Counted from the stretch's first letter, positions 6,911 to 13,714 are shown. The stretch: 13,890 nucleotides of DNA from Candidatus Bathyarchaeota archaeon (GCA_030626685.1 DAOUTL010000017.1:1-13890); one strand, 5' to 3'. Translations and numbers: made by a program. Notes: generated by a model from the letters alone, not told the origin.

Positions 6911-7618
6911 TCATACAAGTTTGAAGTAGACACGCCTGTTATGTTTCCCTTTGTTTTTTGTTTTAAGTAATTTTATCTGGCCAACCTCTCTTAAGTTTTT
7001 AACATGTGTTCCCCCGTCAGCCTGTTTATCCACACCCACTATCTCTACAATGCGGAGATTAGGAACGTCTGACGGAAGGGCCTTAGCCATTTTTATTACA
7101 CCGGGGATTTTTAGGGCTTCTTCTTTGGGAAGTTCATACCATTTTACAGGGATGCCTTTTCTGAACAATTCGTTCGCCTTATCTATGTACTTTTGAAGTA
7201 TTTCCCGATCGTACTTTTCCAAGCTAAAATCGAAACGAATCTTGTCCTCCTCAAGCTGGTTGCCTGTTACAAGTGCACCTGTACCAGTGCATAGAAGCGA
7301 AGCGAATACGTGAGCTGCAGTGTGGCTTCGCATAAGCTTGTATCTTCGTTCCCAATTTAGGATGCAATGCACATTGTCTCTTTCTCCCAAGCCAGCCTGA
7401 TCAACCTCATGAGATATCTCTCCGGAGAACTTTCCAACGTAAACAACATTGTATATTTCATTTCCTTTCACGATTTTCCCGGTATCCCATGGTTGGCCTC
7501 CACCCTTAGGGTAGAAGATTGTTTGGTCCAAAATTACGTATTTTCCATCTTTAACTGAAACCACTGTGGCATCGCATTCTCTGCGGTAACTATCTTCTAA
7601 ATACAACGCTTTGGTCAC
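6911..7618 (-). CDS. alaX: Alanyl-tRNA editing protein AlaX-M
   Basis: 235 residues from the chosen start. AlaX-M removes serine (and glycine) wrongly attached to tRNA-Ala, acting in trans. Visible parts are an N-terminal beta region (MTKALYLEDSYRRECDATVV), the glycine-rich PKGGGQPWDTG at 38-48 that marks the M and L forms, the zinc motif HTAAH at 99-103 (in RSHTAAHVFASLL), and a second motif at 201-205 reading DGGTH in VDKQADGGTHVKN. In the commonly described CxxxH form the first residue is Cys; here it is Asp201. The frame opens at TTG 7636, but GTG 7618 is chosen: GGGTGA lies 5 bases before it and the TATA box at 7651-7660 is about 36 bases away, whereas TTG 7636 would be too close to it. 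The downstream PIN-like gene follows with a short gap. Confidence 0.92.
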   Translation of the reverse strand: MTKALYLEDSYRRECDATVVSVKDGKYVILDQTIFYPKGGGQPWDTGKIVKGNEIYNVVYVGKFSGEISHEVDQAGLGERDNVHCILNWERRYKLMRSHTAAHVFASLLCTGTGALVTGNQLEEDKIRFDFSLEKYDREILQKYIDKANELFRKGIPVKWYELPKEEALKIPGVIKMAKALPSDVPNLRIVEIVGVDKQADGGTHVKNLREVGQIKLLKTKNKGKHNRRVYFKLV

Positions 7619-7650
7619 AGAGTCACCCGTGGACAATGTAGCTTTTGCGG

Positions 7651-7660
7651 TTTATAAGTG
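7651..7660 (-). promoter_or_regulatory. TATA box of the alaX operon
   Basis: CACTTATAAA on the minus strand. Transcription would begin near 7628, leaving about a 10-base leader that holds the GGGTGA ribosome site before the GTG at 7618. Confidence 0.6.
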
Positions 7661-8050
7661 GTACTGCATTCCGTATTTTTAGCTCTTCTAATGTCAGTTG
7701 CTTCATTTACACACTGCCATGTTTTTCCACACGCGCGAAGGACTGATCAGGGGCAGTTTGCCATAGGTTTCAATGCCTCGTTTTTAACATTTCACAAGTG
7801 TAGCTCGCGCTAAGCATTTTTCACCAAAAAATAAATTGCTATTCTAAAAACGGAAATATAACAAATAGCAGGGTAAGCGTTTATCTCACGGTTATAAAAT
7901 GAATCATGTTTGAATAGACAAGTTGGGTCGAGAAGTTGAAGTAAACCTGTTTAGCTTAACAATTTTACGTAGTTGCGTAATGTGAAAAATCGTGCTATAG
8001 AAAAACTTAAAAAGACTTCCATACACTAGGAAGGGTTTAAAAAATGGGGA
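7661..8050. promoter_or_regulatory. Non-coding leader/promoter region of the permease cluster
   Basis: 390 bases without a convincing gene. Two plus-strand TATA candidates are seen: TTATAAAAT at 7892-7900 (leader of about 130 bases) and ACTTAAAAAG at 8005-8014 (start near 8035, leader of about 15 bases). Small dyads lie between and after them: TAAAC-CT-GTTTA at 7942-7953, TTACG/CGTAA at 7965-7969 and 7976-7980, and CTTCC/GGAAG at 8016-8020 and 8029-8033. They could be operators. On the minus strand a 27-codon ORF (7623-7706, MKQLTLEELKIRNAVPLINR...) overlaps the alaX promoter and is probably chance. No riboswitch class or tRNA was recognised. Confidence 0.45.
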
Positions 8051-9619
8051 ATGAAAATGGGGAAAGAAGTTTATGTGCGGAAAACATCAGGATTGATTAG
8101 AAACATATCAGCTTGGGACGCGTTGTTTTTCAACCTAATGGTTATGGCTCCAACCGCCATTCTCGTTTATGGCGTTTGGGCTACAATGATATGGCCTGGC
8201 GTACATCTTCCAACAACTGCTCTCATATGTATCCCGTTATGCATAATTGTGGGAATTTTCTACGCAATTTATTCTGCTGCGATGCCCCGCTCAGGCGGCG
8301 AGTACGTGTGGATAAGTAGAACTCTCCACCCTGCAGTAGGGTTCATGTGCAGTTTCAGTCTGTTCGTGATCTTACTCAGCGTCGCAGGATCATATGTTCC
8401 TTGGTTTACGCAGTGGGCGCTTGCTCCAATACTCGAGGTCAACGGATATGCAGAAGCAGCGACTTTTGTGGCGTCAAATGAGTTCAGTTTCCTCTTCGCC
8501 GTCGTGTGTTATCTTTTATGTGCTGTGATTGTGTCCAGAGGTGCCAAGGTGACGTCTCGTATACTTGAGATATTGTTCGGCCTCGTCATGCTTGGCTTAG
8601 TCGTTTACTGCGTGACCCTATTAACTGGAAGTCCTGCACAATTCGCAGCGAACTTCAACGCTCAGTCATCAATGAATTACGAAGCCGTTATTGAGAGCGC
8701 TGTGGAGAACGGTTGGCCAAGTAGATTTTTGACGGGAGCAACCCTTCTAGGGTTCTCTTTCACTTTAATAAACTTCCTTGGTTTCCAATCTTCAGTATAC
8801 ATTTCGGGCGAGCTCAAGGAGGTTCGCAAGTCCCAAATAACAGCTATCGTCGGAGCAGTTATCGTTTTCGGACTGATTACTTGGATAGCATATCAAGTAA
8901 CATATATGGGAATGGGCAGCGATTTCATCGGTGCCCTCAGCTACCTTGCAGCAACGGGTGATCCCTCATACACACTGCCCTTTGCAGAACCCTTCTTCAT
9001 GCCGTTTCTCTATCAGTATGCGGTCAGTCCTCCAGTTTACACCTTTGTGGTGTTTTGCTGGTCAATGATGATCATAGCGGCGATACTGACGTATATTGCA
9101 ATATCAGTGCGTTTGGTCTTCGCTTGGTCGTTCGACAGGGTCCTGCCAACGGCTTTGTCAAAGGTTGATAGACGATATGGATCGCCCTATATGGCTTTGA
9201 TTTTCGTAACAATAGTAGCGGTAATACTCCAAGTAGCTTGGCTTTGGACGCCGCTGCTATCCTATTTCGCATACATTCCAATGGTCTGGATGATATTTCA
9301 GATCATCACCGCAATCTCAGCGCTCGCATTCCCCTATGTCAGAAAAGACATATATGAGAAAGCGCCAGCAGTTGTGAGAGCCAAGATAGGTCCAGTTCCA
9401 GTTCTAGCAATCTTAAGCGTTCTTACAATAGCAGTTGGTCTATACATTGCATATGCCAGTATGTCGCCAGCCATGGTGGGAACAATTGACCCCAGCATTT
9501 TGACGTTCTCCTTTGGTCTATACGTCTTGGGTGTAGTGATCTATTTCATTTCGTCTATCTATCACAGGACGGCTGGAATTCCTCTCGAGCTGTCTTTCAA
9601 AGAAATTCCTCCAGAGTAA
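8051..9619 (+). CDS. APC-superfamily amino acid permease
   Basis: 522 residues with about 12 hydrophobic segments, near 27-47, 53-75, 95-118, 146-163, 169-192, 228-250, 262-284, 329-352, 378-398, 402-430, 448-470 and 484-504. APC hallmarks are the PRSGGEYVW motif (79-87) after segment 2, the loop ISGELKEVRKSQ (251-262) between segments 6 and 7, and FDRVLP (361-366) after segment 8. Such proteins are secondary transporters of amino acids, amines or related compounds across the cytoplasmic membrane. A long external loop (285-328) follows segment 7. Start ATG 8051 has a second ATG two codons on; the purine-rich GGGGA before it is a weak ribosome site. It is first in a plus-strand group and is followed after 11 bases by the phosphoesterase. 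The substrate cannot be named; the nearby amidase suggests an amide or amino-acid derivative. Confidence 0.9.
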   Translation: MKMGKEVYVRKTSGLIRNISAWDALFFNLMVMAPTAILVYGVWATMIWPGVHLPTTALICIPLCIIVGIFYAIYSAAMPRSGGEYVWISRTLHPAVGFMCSFSLFVILLSVAGSYVPWFTQWALAPILEVNGYAEAATFVASNEFSFLFAVVCYLLCAVIVSRGAKVTSRILEILFGLVMLGLVVYCVTLLTGSPAQFAANFNAQSSMNYEAVIESAVENGWPSRFLTGATLLGFSFTLINFLGFQSSVYISGELKEVRKSQITAIVGAVIVFGLITWIAYQVTYMGMGSDFIGALSYLAATGDPSYTLPFAEPFFMPFLYQYAVSPPVYTFVVFCWSMMIIAAILTYIAISVRLVFAWSFDRVLPTALSKVDRRYGSPYMALIFVTIVAVILQVAWLWTPLLSYFAYIPMVWMIFQIITAISALAFPYVRKDIYEKAPAVVRAKIGPVPVLAILSVLTIAVGLYIAYASMSPAMVGTIDPSILTFSFGLYVLGVVIYFISSIYHRTAGIPLELSFKEIPPE

Positions 9620-9630
9620 GTCTATGTAGA

Positions 9631-10596
9631 GTGCCTAACTTGACTAGGAGACGAATCTTCTTTGCCACAGACATACATGGATCTGACGTTTGCTTCAGGA
9701 AATTCATAAATGCGGGAAGGTTTTACAAGGCGGATGTTTTGATTTTTGGTGGAGACTTAACGGGAAAGACTCTCACACCCATCATCGAGGGGCCGAAGGA
9801 AACCTTCACATGCAAGTTTTTGGGTGAATCCATAACTGTTAAGGGCGAAAAAGAACTGGATAATCTAAAGCGAAAGATTCGATCAGTAGGCTCATATGTC
9901 TACACCACGGACTCATCGGAATTTGAAGAACTGTCTCGAAACCAAGAAAAAACAGATGAGTTGTTCAACAGTTTAATAGAGGATTCCGTCAGGGAATGGC
10001 TGGAGTTTGCTGAGAAACGACTTAAGAACACGGGGATAAAATGTTACATTTGCCCCGGTAACGACGACAACTTTTGTATCGACCCAATTATCAACGAATC
10101 TGAGTGTGTTGTTAATCCGGACGGAAAAATAGTTAACGTGTTTGATGATGTCGAAATGATCAGCTTAGGACACTCGAACATCACTCCATGGAGTTGCCCT
10201 AGAGACATTACTGAAGAGGAGTTGTCTCGGAAGATAAACGATCTGGTCGCAAATGTTGAGAACCTTGAAAAGTCGATTTTTACCATTCATGTTCCGCCGT
10301 ATAATACGGGTATTGATTCTGCACCGGAACTGGACGAGAACCTTAGACCAAAACTTGAACCAGGTGGTGAGGTTAAGATGATGCCGGCTGGTAGCACAGC
10401 TGTTCGAGAGGCTATCTTGAAATTCCAACCCTTGCTAGGACTTCACGGTCACATTCATGAATCAAAAGGCTTCTTTAAACTCGGGCAAACCTTATGCGTC
10501 AACCCGGGAAGTGAATATCAAGAGGGAATACTTAAGGGCTTCCTAATGGAGTTCTCTAATGGAAAAATCAGAGATTTCATATTAACCACAGGATAG
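9631..10596 (+). CDS. Calcineurin-like metallophosphoesterase
   Basis: 321 residues. The metal-binding blocks of the family appear in order: FATDIHGS (Asp14, His16), IFGGDLTG (Asp42), CPGNDDN (Asn144, Asp145 where the usual motif is GNHD/E), TIHVPPY (His220) and LLGLHGHIHES (His274, His276), followed by VNPGSE at 290-295. It should be a cytosolic two-metal hydrolase of a phosphomonoester or phosphodiester; the substrate is unknown. Residues 55-135 form an insertion with a charged helix (DELFNSLIEDSVREWLEFAEK) that is long for the family. GTG 9631 is the listed start, 11 bases after the permease stop; a TTG at 9640 is an alternative and neither has a good Shine-Dalgarno, so coupling to the permease is likely. 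Confidence 0.88.
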   Translation: MPNLTRRRIFFATDIHGSDVCFRKFINAGRFYKADVLIFGGDLTGKTLTPIIEGPKETFTCKFLGESITVKGEKELDNLKRKIRSVGSYVYTTDSSEFEELSRNQEKTDELFNSLIEDSVREWLEFAEKRLKNTGIKCYICPGNDDNFCIDPIINESECVVNPDGKIVNVFDDVEMISLGHSNITPWSCPRDITEEELSRKINDLVANVENLEKSIFTIHVPPYNTGIDSAPELDENLRPKLEPGGEVKMMPAGSTAVREAILKFQPLLGLHGHIHESKGFFKLGQTLCVNPGSEYQEGILKGFLMEFSNGKIRDFILTTG

Positions 10597-10632
10597 AGCA
10601 GTTAAAAAGTTGTGTAATAGGTGAGGTCTTTG

Positions 10633-11574
10633 GTGAAGAAAATTAAGAAAACTCCTTTCAAACACCTCTCATATATCAAAAACTGCACGTTTGGACCGTT
10701 GAACGAGCCCATTGCAAAGGTTAAGCCAGGTGAAGTGATTGAAGTAGAAACTTGGGATTGCTTCGCCAATGTTGTGAAGCCAACTCAAACACTGAAAGAC
10801 GTACTTGAAAAGGGTTTACCTCTCTATGATAATCCCATTACAGGTCAAATATACATTGAGGGGGCGAAGCCTGGAGACACTTTAGTCGTTGAAGTGATTG
10901 ACATAACGCTTCCAGATATGGGAGTAACAGCGGTTATGCCAGGATTCGGAGGATTAGAGGGTTGGCTTCAAAAGTCTTCTCCCCTTACGAAGTTCTCCGA
11001 GATCAAGAATGGAAAAGTGATTTACACCCTAAAAGATGGAAGGAAAATCGAGATTCCCATCAACCCATTCATAGGAACAATTGGTGTATCACCAGCTTTC
11101 GAGGGAACATCCACAATAATCCCTGCAAGCCATGGGGGAAATATGGATGTCGCAGATGTTTGTCCAGGTAACAAACTATATCTTCCAGTTGCAGTTGACG
11201 GCGCGTTACTGGGGCTTGGCGATGTCCACGCGGTTCAAGGAGACGGAGAAATTTGTGGAACTGCTGTTGAAATTCCATCTGTAGTAACGTTGAAGATTGA
11301 TTTAATAAAGAACAAGAGGATTGATTGGCCGCGTATTGTGTCGCCGGATGAAATTATGACAGTTTGCAGTTCAAAGCCGCTAGAGGATGCTGTTAGACTT
11401 GCTTCTCTAGAAATGATCAGGTGGCTGGAAGAAGAATATGGCTTTGAACGCTACGATGCCTATATGTTTCTCAGTGTGGCTTCGCGGCTACGGGTTGCCC
11501 AAATTGTTGATCCACTATTCACAGTTGTTGTGAAGTTGCCTAAGAAGCTTCTACCAAGAAAAGGTGAAGCTTAG
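10633..11574 (+). CDS. Acetamidase/formamidase family protein
   Basis: 313 residues from the chosen start. This FmdA/AmdA family hydrolyses short amides to ammonia and a carboxylate. Recognised elements (numbered from the longer frame opening at 10621) are SHGGNMDVADV at 170-180, GLGDVHAVQGDGEICGTAVE at 198-217 and YMFLSVASRLRVAQIVDP at 281-298, all strongly conserved in the family, as are IYIEGAKPGDTLVVEV and TPFK near the N-terminus. The frame opens at GTG 10621, but GGTGAGG at 10620-10626 is a ribosome site well placed for the GTG at 10633, so MKKIKKTPFKHLSYI is the likely N-terminus. It follows the phosphoesterase by about 36 bases. The true substrate may be formamide, acetamide or a larger amide; archaeal members are rarely characterised. 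Confidence 0.92.
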   Translation: MKKIKKTPFKHLSYIKNCTFGPLNEPIAKVKPGEVIEVETWDCFANVVKPTQTLKDVLEKGLPLYDNPITGQIYIEGAKPGDTLVVEVIDITLPDMGVTAVMPGFGGLEGWLQKSSPLTKFSEIKNGKVIYTLKDGRKIEIPINPFIGTIGVSPAFEGTSTIIPASHGGNMDVADVCPGNKLYLPVAVDGALLGLGDVHAVQGDGEICGTAVEIPSVVTLKIDLIKNKRIDWPRIVSPDEIMTVCSSKPLEDAVRLASLEMIRWLEEEYGFERYDAYMFLSVASRLRVAQIVDPLFTVVVKLPKKLLPRKGEA

Positions 11575-11606
11575 AATACTATGAGTTGAAATGAGGCGGA
11601 AAATCC

Positions 11607-12431
11607 TTGAAAGACTCTCAACAGATGGTTGAAGATGAAGTACTCGTCAACGACGCCATTAAAATAGTTGAAGAAGGCGAGAAGCACAATGTGGTTCTTA
11701 GGTTGCTTGGAGCCCTTGCTATTAGAATTCATAGTGCTGGATATGAGGAACTGCATAAGAAACTTGACCGATTAGGAGTAAGAGAAAAATCCTTCACGGA
11801 CATAGACTTTATGGCATACAGCAAACAGCGAGCAAAGATTCGACAATTTATGGAAGACGTGCTTAATTTTCAAATTTCAAGGCAGTTTTTACTTATGCAC
11901 GGCAAGGAGAGGTTAATATACTACCATCCAAAGGAGCTATATCACATAGATGTTTTCTTTGACAAGCTTCGTTTCAACCACGATATATATTTCGGCAATG
12001 ATCCGAAGAAGGGAAGGCTGAGATTAGACTTCCCTACAATCCCGCTTTCAGACCTGCTCCTCGAGAAGATTCAGATCCATAACATTACCGAAAAAGACAT
12101 CAAAGACATAATTGTCTTGCTTAGGGCACATGAAACCAGCCAAGTTGATGAAAAAGAGTCGATTAACTGCAAATACATTGCTGAAATTCTAGCAGATGAT
12201 TGGGGCTTCTGGCATGATGCAAAAGTAAACCTTGGTAAGGTTAAGACTTTCGCGGAGGATTATTGCAAAATAGGATTGCTAATGCATGAAGATTTAGCAA
12301 ACATGTATGAAAAGGTGGATAAAGTAATAGCTTTTATTGATGATGAGCCGAAAACTCGAAAATGGATGAAGAGGGCGGAGAAGGGTACGAGCAAAAAGTG
12401 GTGGGAAAGCGTTGAAACAGTGGTGCGTTGA
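11607..12431 (+). CDS. Nucleotidyltransferase-fold protein
   Basis: 274 residues. The N-terminal half fits the polymerase-beta-type nucleotidyltransferase fold of the kind found in many uncharacterised archaeal and bacterial proteins: a helix-strand start (VVLRLLGALAIRIHS, the hG[GA] motif at 33-38), DID at 65-67 in FTDIDFMAYSK, and a third acidic residue at Asp115 in YHIDVFFDK, with RLIYYHPKELYHIDVF as the second strand pair. The C-terminal half is helical (LLLEKIQIHNITEKDIKDIIVLLRAH, then KTFAEDYCKIGLLMHEDLANMYEKVDKVI). No HEPN R-x4-6-H motif is seen. Start is TTG 11607, preceded by GAGGCGG, or ATG 11625. It follows the amidase by about 32 bases and may be in the same operon. Substrate unknown; AbiEii-like or MNT-like roles are only possibilities. 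Confidence 0.65.
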   Translation: MKDSQQMVEDEVLVNDAIKIVEEGEKHNVVLRLLGALAIRIHSAGYEELHKKLDRLGVREKSFTDIDFMAYSKQRAKIRQFMEDVLNFQISRQFLLMHGKERLIYYHPKELYHIDVFFDKLRFNHDIYFGNDPKKGRLRLDFPTIPLSDLLLEKIQIHNITEKDIKDIIVLLRAHETSQVDEKESINCKYIAEILADDWGFWHDAKVNLGKVKTFAEDYCKIGLLMHEDLANMYEKVDKVIAFIDDEPKTRKWMKRAEKGTSKKWWESVETVVR

Positions 12432-12523
12432 GAAGTACAAAGACGCATGAAACAGTGAAAAGTCTTTCAATTCCCTTTTAATGGGATTTCTCTTTGAACG
12501 TGTAGACATGGAGGGTTACCTTT

Positions 12524-12853
12524 TTAGTTTGTTCCTTCTGAGAACCAGCCTTCTCTGTTCATTATTTTCGTTGAAGCTCTGTTGCTTGGGCCGTCTCCTC
12601 TGGCTACGAAAACACCAACGTTCTCCCCGACGGCTTCTGCTATCTCCGCAACATCTTTATGTGTAAATCCAGGACAGAGTAGGATTGAGTGAATGCCCTC
12701 CTCTTTGACGAGTTTTTTGCACACTTCAACTGCTTGGGTTTGATTTTTGACCACCACTGCAAAGAGTTTATACTTGGAAGTCTCAATCACGCATCTGTGC
12801 TTCTCTGGCTCTGCATCAGGAGCATGAGCAAGGAAAACCACTTTAAACGCCAT
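12524..12853 (-). CDS. DUF6506 family protein
   Basis: 109 residues, matching what I recall of the DUF6506 family from its N-terminus (MAFKVVFLAHAPDAEPEKHR), the central SILLCPGFTHKDVAEIAEAVGE and the C-terminal VARGDGPSNRAS...EGWF. The fold appears alpha/beta with a strand-helix repeat (KLFAVVVKNQTQAVEVCKKLVKEEGIHSILLCPGF). Function is unknown. It lacks membrane segments. The ATG is well supported: GAGGAGGTG lies about 6 bases upstream, and a TATA-like TTTAAGTATA precedes it on the minus strand at 12889-12898. It is divergent from the ribbon-helix-helix gene and shares its upstream region. Confidence 0.85.
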   Translation of the reverse strand: MAFKVVFLAHAPDAEPEKHRCVIETSKYKLFAVVVKNQTQAVEVCKKLVKEEGIHSILLCPGFTHKDVAEIAEAVGENVGVFVARGDGPSNRASTKIMNREGWFSEGTN

Positions 12854-13034
12854 CTTGACACCTCCTCATTAAGCAGTGATATTCGCCTATACTTAAACTG
12901 TTGTGAAGCGCGCTTTAAGTACCCCTCTCTTGTAACCAAAGTGATAAATAAGGCTAATTTTGAAGAGCTGGCTGGGTTACAGCGAAACATTTATAAGGTT
13001 TTCTGTCTTCCCATATTTCTGTATGGGTGATTAT
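12854..13034. promoter_or_regulatory. Divergent promoter region with dyads
   Basis: Carries a strong minus-strand ribosome site (CACCTCCTC at 12859-12867) and TATA (12889-12898) for DUF6506, and a plus-strand TATA TTTATAAG at 12990-12997 for the ribbon-helix-helix gene. Between them are the 10-base palindrome AAGCGCGCTT (12906-12915) and the inverted pair TGTAACC (12931-12937) / GGTTACA (12975-12981), the second half abutting the upstream element of the plus TATA. These could be operators for the ribbon-helix-helix protein, as such regulators often bind their own promoter. Confidence 0.5.
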
Positions 13035-13220
13035 ATGGCTGAAGAAATCGTAAAAGAAGTGGAGAAGACCGTGAAAACCACGGTAAAGCTGACTGACAAG
13101 TTGTGGAGAGACGTCAAAGTTTACGCTGCAAGGAAAGGCTTGAAGTTGACGCAGGTTGTTGAAGCAGCTTTAAGAGAGTACTTGAAGGAAGAGCCTTCAG
13201 AGAAGGAGAAAACGGAATGA
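13035..13220 (+). CDS. Ribbon-helix-helix (CopG/MetJ-type) DNA-binding protein
   Basis: 61 residues from ATG 13035. The central part is a ribbon-helix-helix: strand KTTVKLTD, helix KLWRDVKVYAARKG, turn LKLTQ, helix VVEAALREYLKEE. This fold makes DNA-binding dimers used as repressors and as antitoxins. The start is preceded by GGGTGAT, a good ribosome site; an ATG at 13023 would add four residues and lie close to the expected transcript start from the TATA at 12990-12997. The N-terminus is acidic and the tail highly charged (EEPSEKEKTE). Its last codon overlaps the next gene through ATGA, so the two are translated together. Confidence 0.82.
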   Translation: MAEEIVKEVEKTVKTTVKLTDKLWRDVKVYAARKGLKLTQVVEAALREYLKEEPSEKEKTE

Positions 13221-13423
13221 TTTTGTTGAGGCTTTTTTGGCTTCTAGTAGGCATTCTAATGGGAATCTTAGTGCTGTTCTTTCTCATACCGTTGCTGATA
13301 ATCAGCGTGCCCTTGCTGTTCGGCTTATGCCTTTTAGCGCCAATCTGGCTTCCCATGACCGCCATAATAATAGGTGCCGTACTGCTGATAGCCGGCGTAA
13401 TAGCGTTGCTCACGCCAAAATAA
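13217..13423 (+). CDS. Small hydrophobic membrane protein
   Basis: 68 residues, almost wholly hydrophobic (Leu, Ile, Val, Phe), with about three spanning segments near 5-27, 28-44 and 47-65, short turns at Pro residues (LIPLL, SVPLL, APIWLP) and only Arg5 and the C-terminal TPK charged. ATG overlaps the stop of the ribbon-helix-helix gene by four bases (ATGA), strong evidence for translational coupling and against a chance frame. It has no family I recognise. Because a ribbon-helix-helix protein precedes it, it may be a membrane protein under that regulator, or the effector of an unusual toxin-antitoxin-like pair; the second idea is inference only. Confidence 0.72.
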   Translation: MILLRLFWLLVGILMGILVLFFLIPLLIISVPLLFGLCLLAPIWLPMTAIIIGAVLLIAGVIALLTPK

Positions 13424-13424
13424 T

Positions 13425-13435
13425 CCTTTTTTCTC
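13425..13435 (+). terminator. T-run terminator
   Basis: CCTTTTTTCTC directly after the membrane-protein stop, with six T in a row (13427-13432), is typical of archaeal intrinsic termination on U-rich sequence. No stem precedes it. Confidence 0.5.
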
Positions 13436-13455
13436 TTAGGTTACGCGCGTTAACA

Positions 13456-13601
13456 TCAATAACCGTAGTAGTCTTCAAAATCCAGTTCGTCTATCTCGAT
13501 TTCATAGCATTCTTGGCATAAACCACTATAGGTTTCGTATTCTTCCTTAGTAATTTTTGGCCACACCTCATGCATTCGTAAACTTTCTGCTCTTTCCCCA
13601 T
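13456..13601 (-). pseudogene. Zinc-ribbon mini-protein broken by a frame shift
   Basis: From ATG 13601 the frame reads MGKEQKVYECMRCGQK. Then the rest of a zinc ribbon continues in the -1 frame as ITKEEYETYSGLCQECYEIE and ends in IDELDFEDYYGY and TGA at 13456. Joined, this is a 48-residue CxxC...CxxC zinc ribbon with an acidic tail, a type common in archaea and usually of unknown function. As written, the first frame ends after 36 residues at 13491. The break falls at a run of five A (T5 at 13554-13558 on the plus strand); six A would restore the frame. GTGATG lies a few bases before the ATG. A sequencing error, a real mutation or programmed -1 slippage on AAAAA are all possible. Confidence 0.7.
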
Positions 13602-13636
13602 TTTACATCACGTCTTCAAGCATCGTTTCTGACTCT

Positions 13637-13714
13637 TCAGTGAACTGGCATCCAAGCACTCTCAACAAGCCCATCATAGGCTTCATATTCTTCTAATATG
13701 CATAGTCTTGATTG
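13637..13714 (-). pseudogene. Decayed second zinc-ribbon copy
   Basis: An open stretch without start codon reads QSRLCILEEYEAYDGLVESA, then WMPVH and TGA. ILEEYEAYDGL resembles ITKEEYETYSGL of the downstream gene; about 20 of 26 bases agree across the EEYE.Y.GL segment. The second CxxC is gone (VESAWM replaces the CQEC-Y block). It lies 36 bases upstream of the intact-start copy on the same strand. The best reading is a tandem duplicate in late decay; a chance match over this short length cannot be excluded. Confidence 0.4.

Noticed and set aside
7623..7706. 27-codon minus ORF (MKQLTLEELKIRNAV...) before alaX
   Set aside because: It spans the TATA box of alaX, so it would lie upstream of the transcript start; probably chance.
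12432..12523. TCCC/GGGA mini-hairpin between the nucleotidyltransferase and DUF6506 genes
   Set aside because: The stem is only four pairs and the T-runs are short; too weak to call a terminator.
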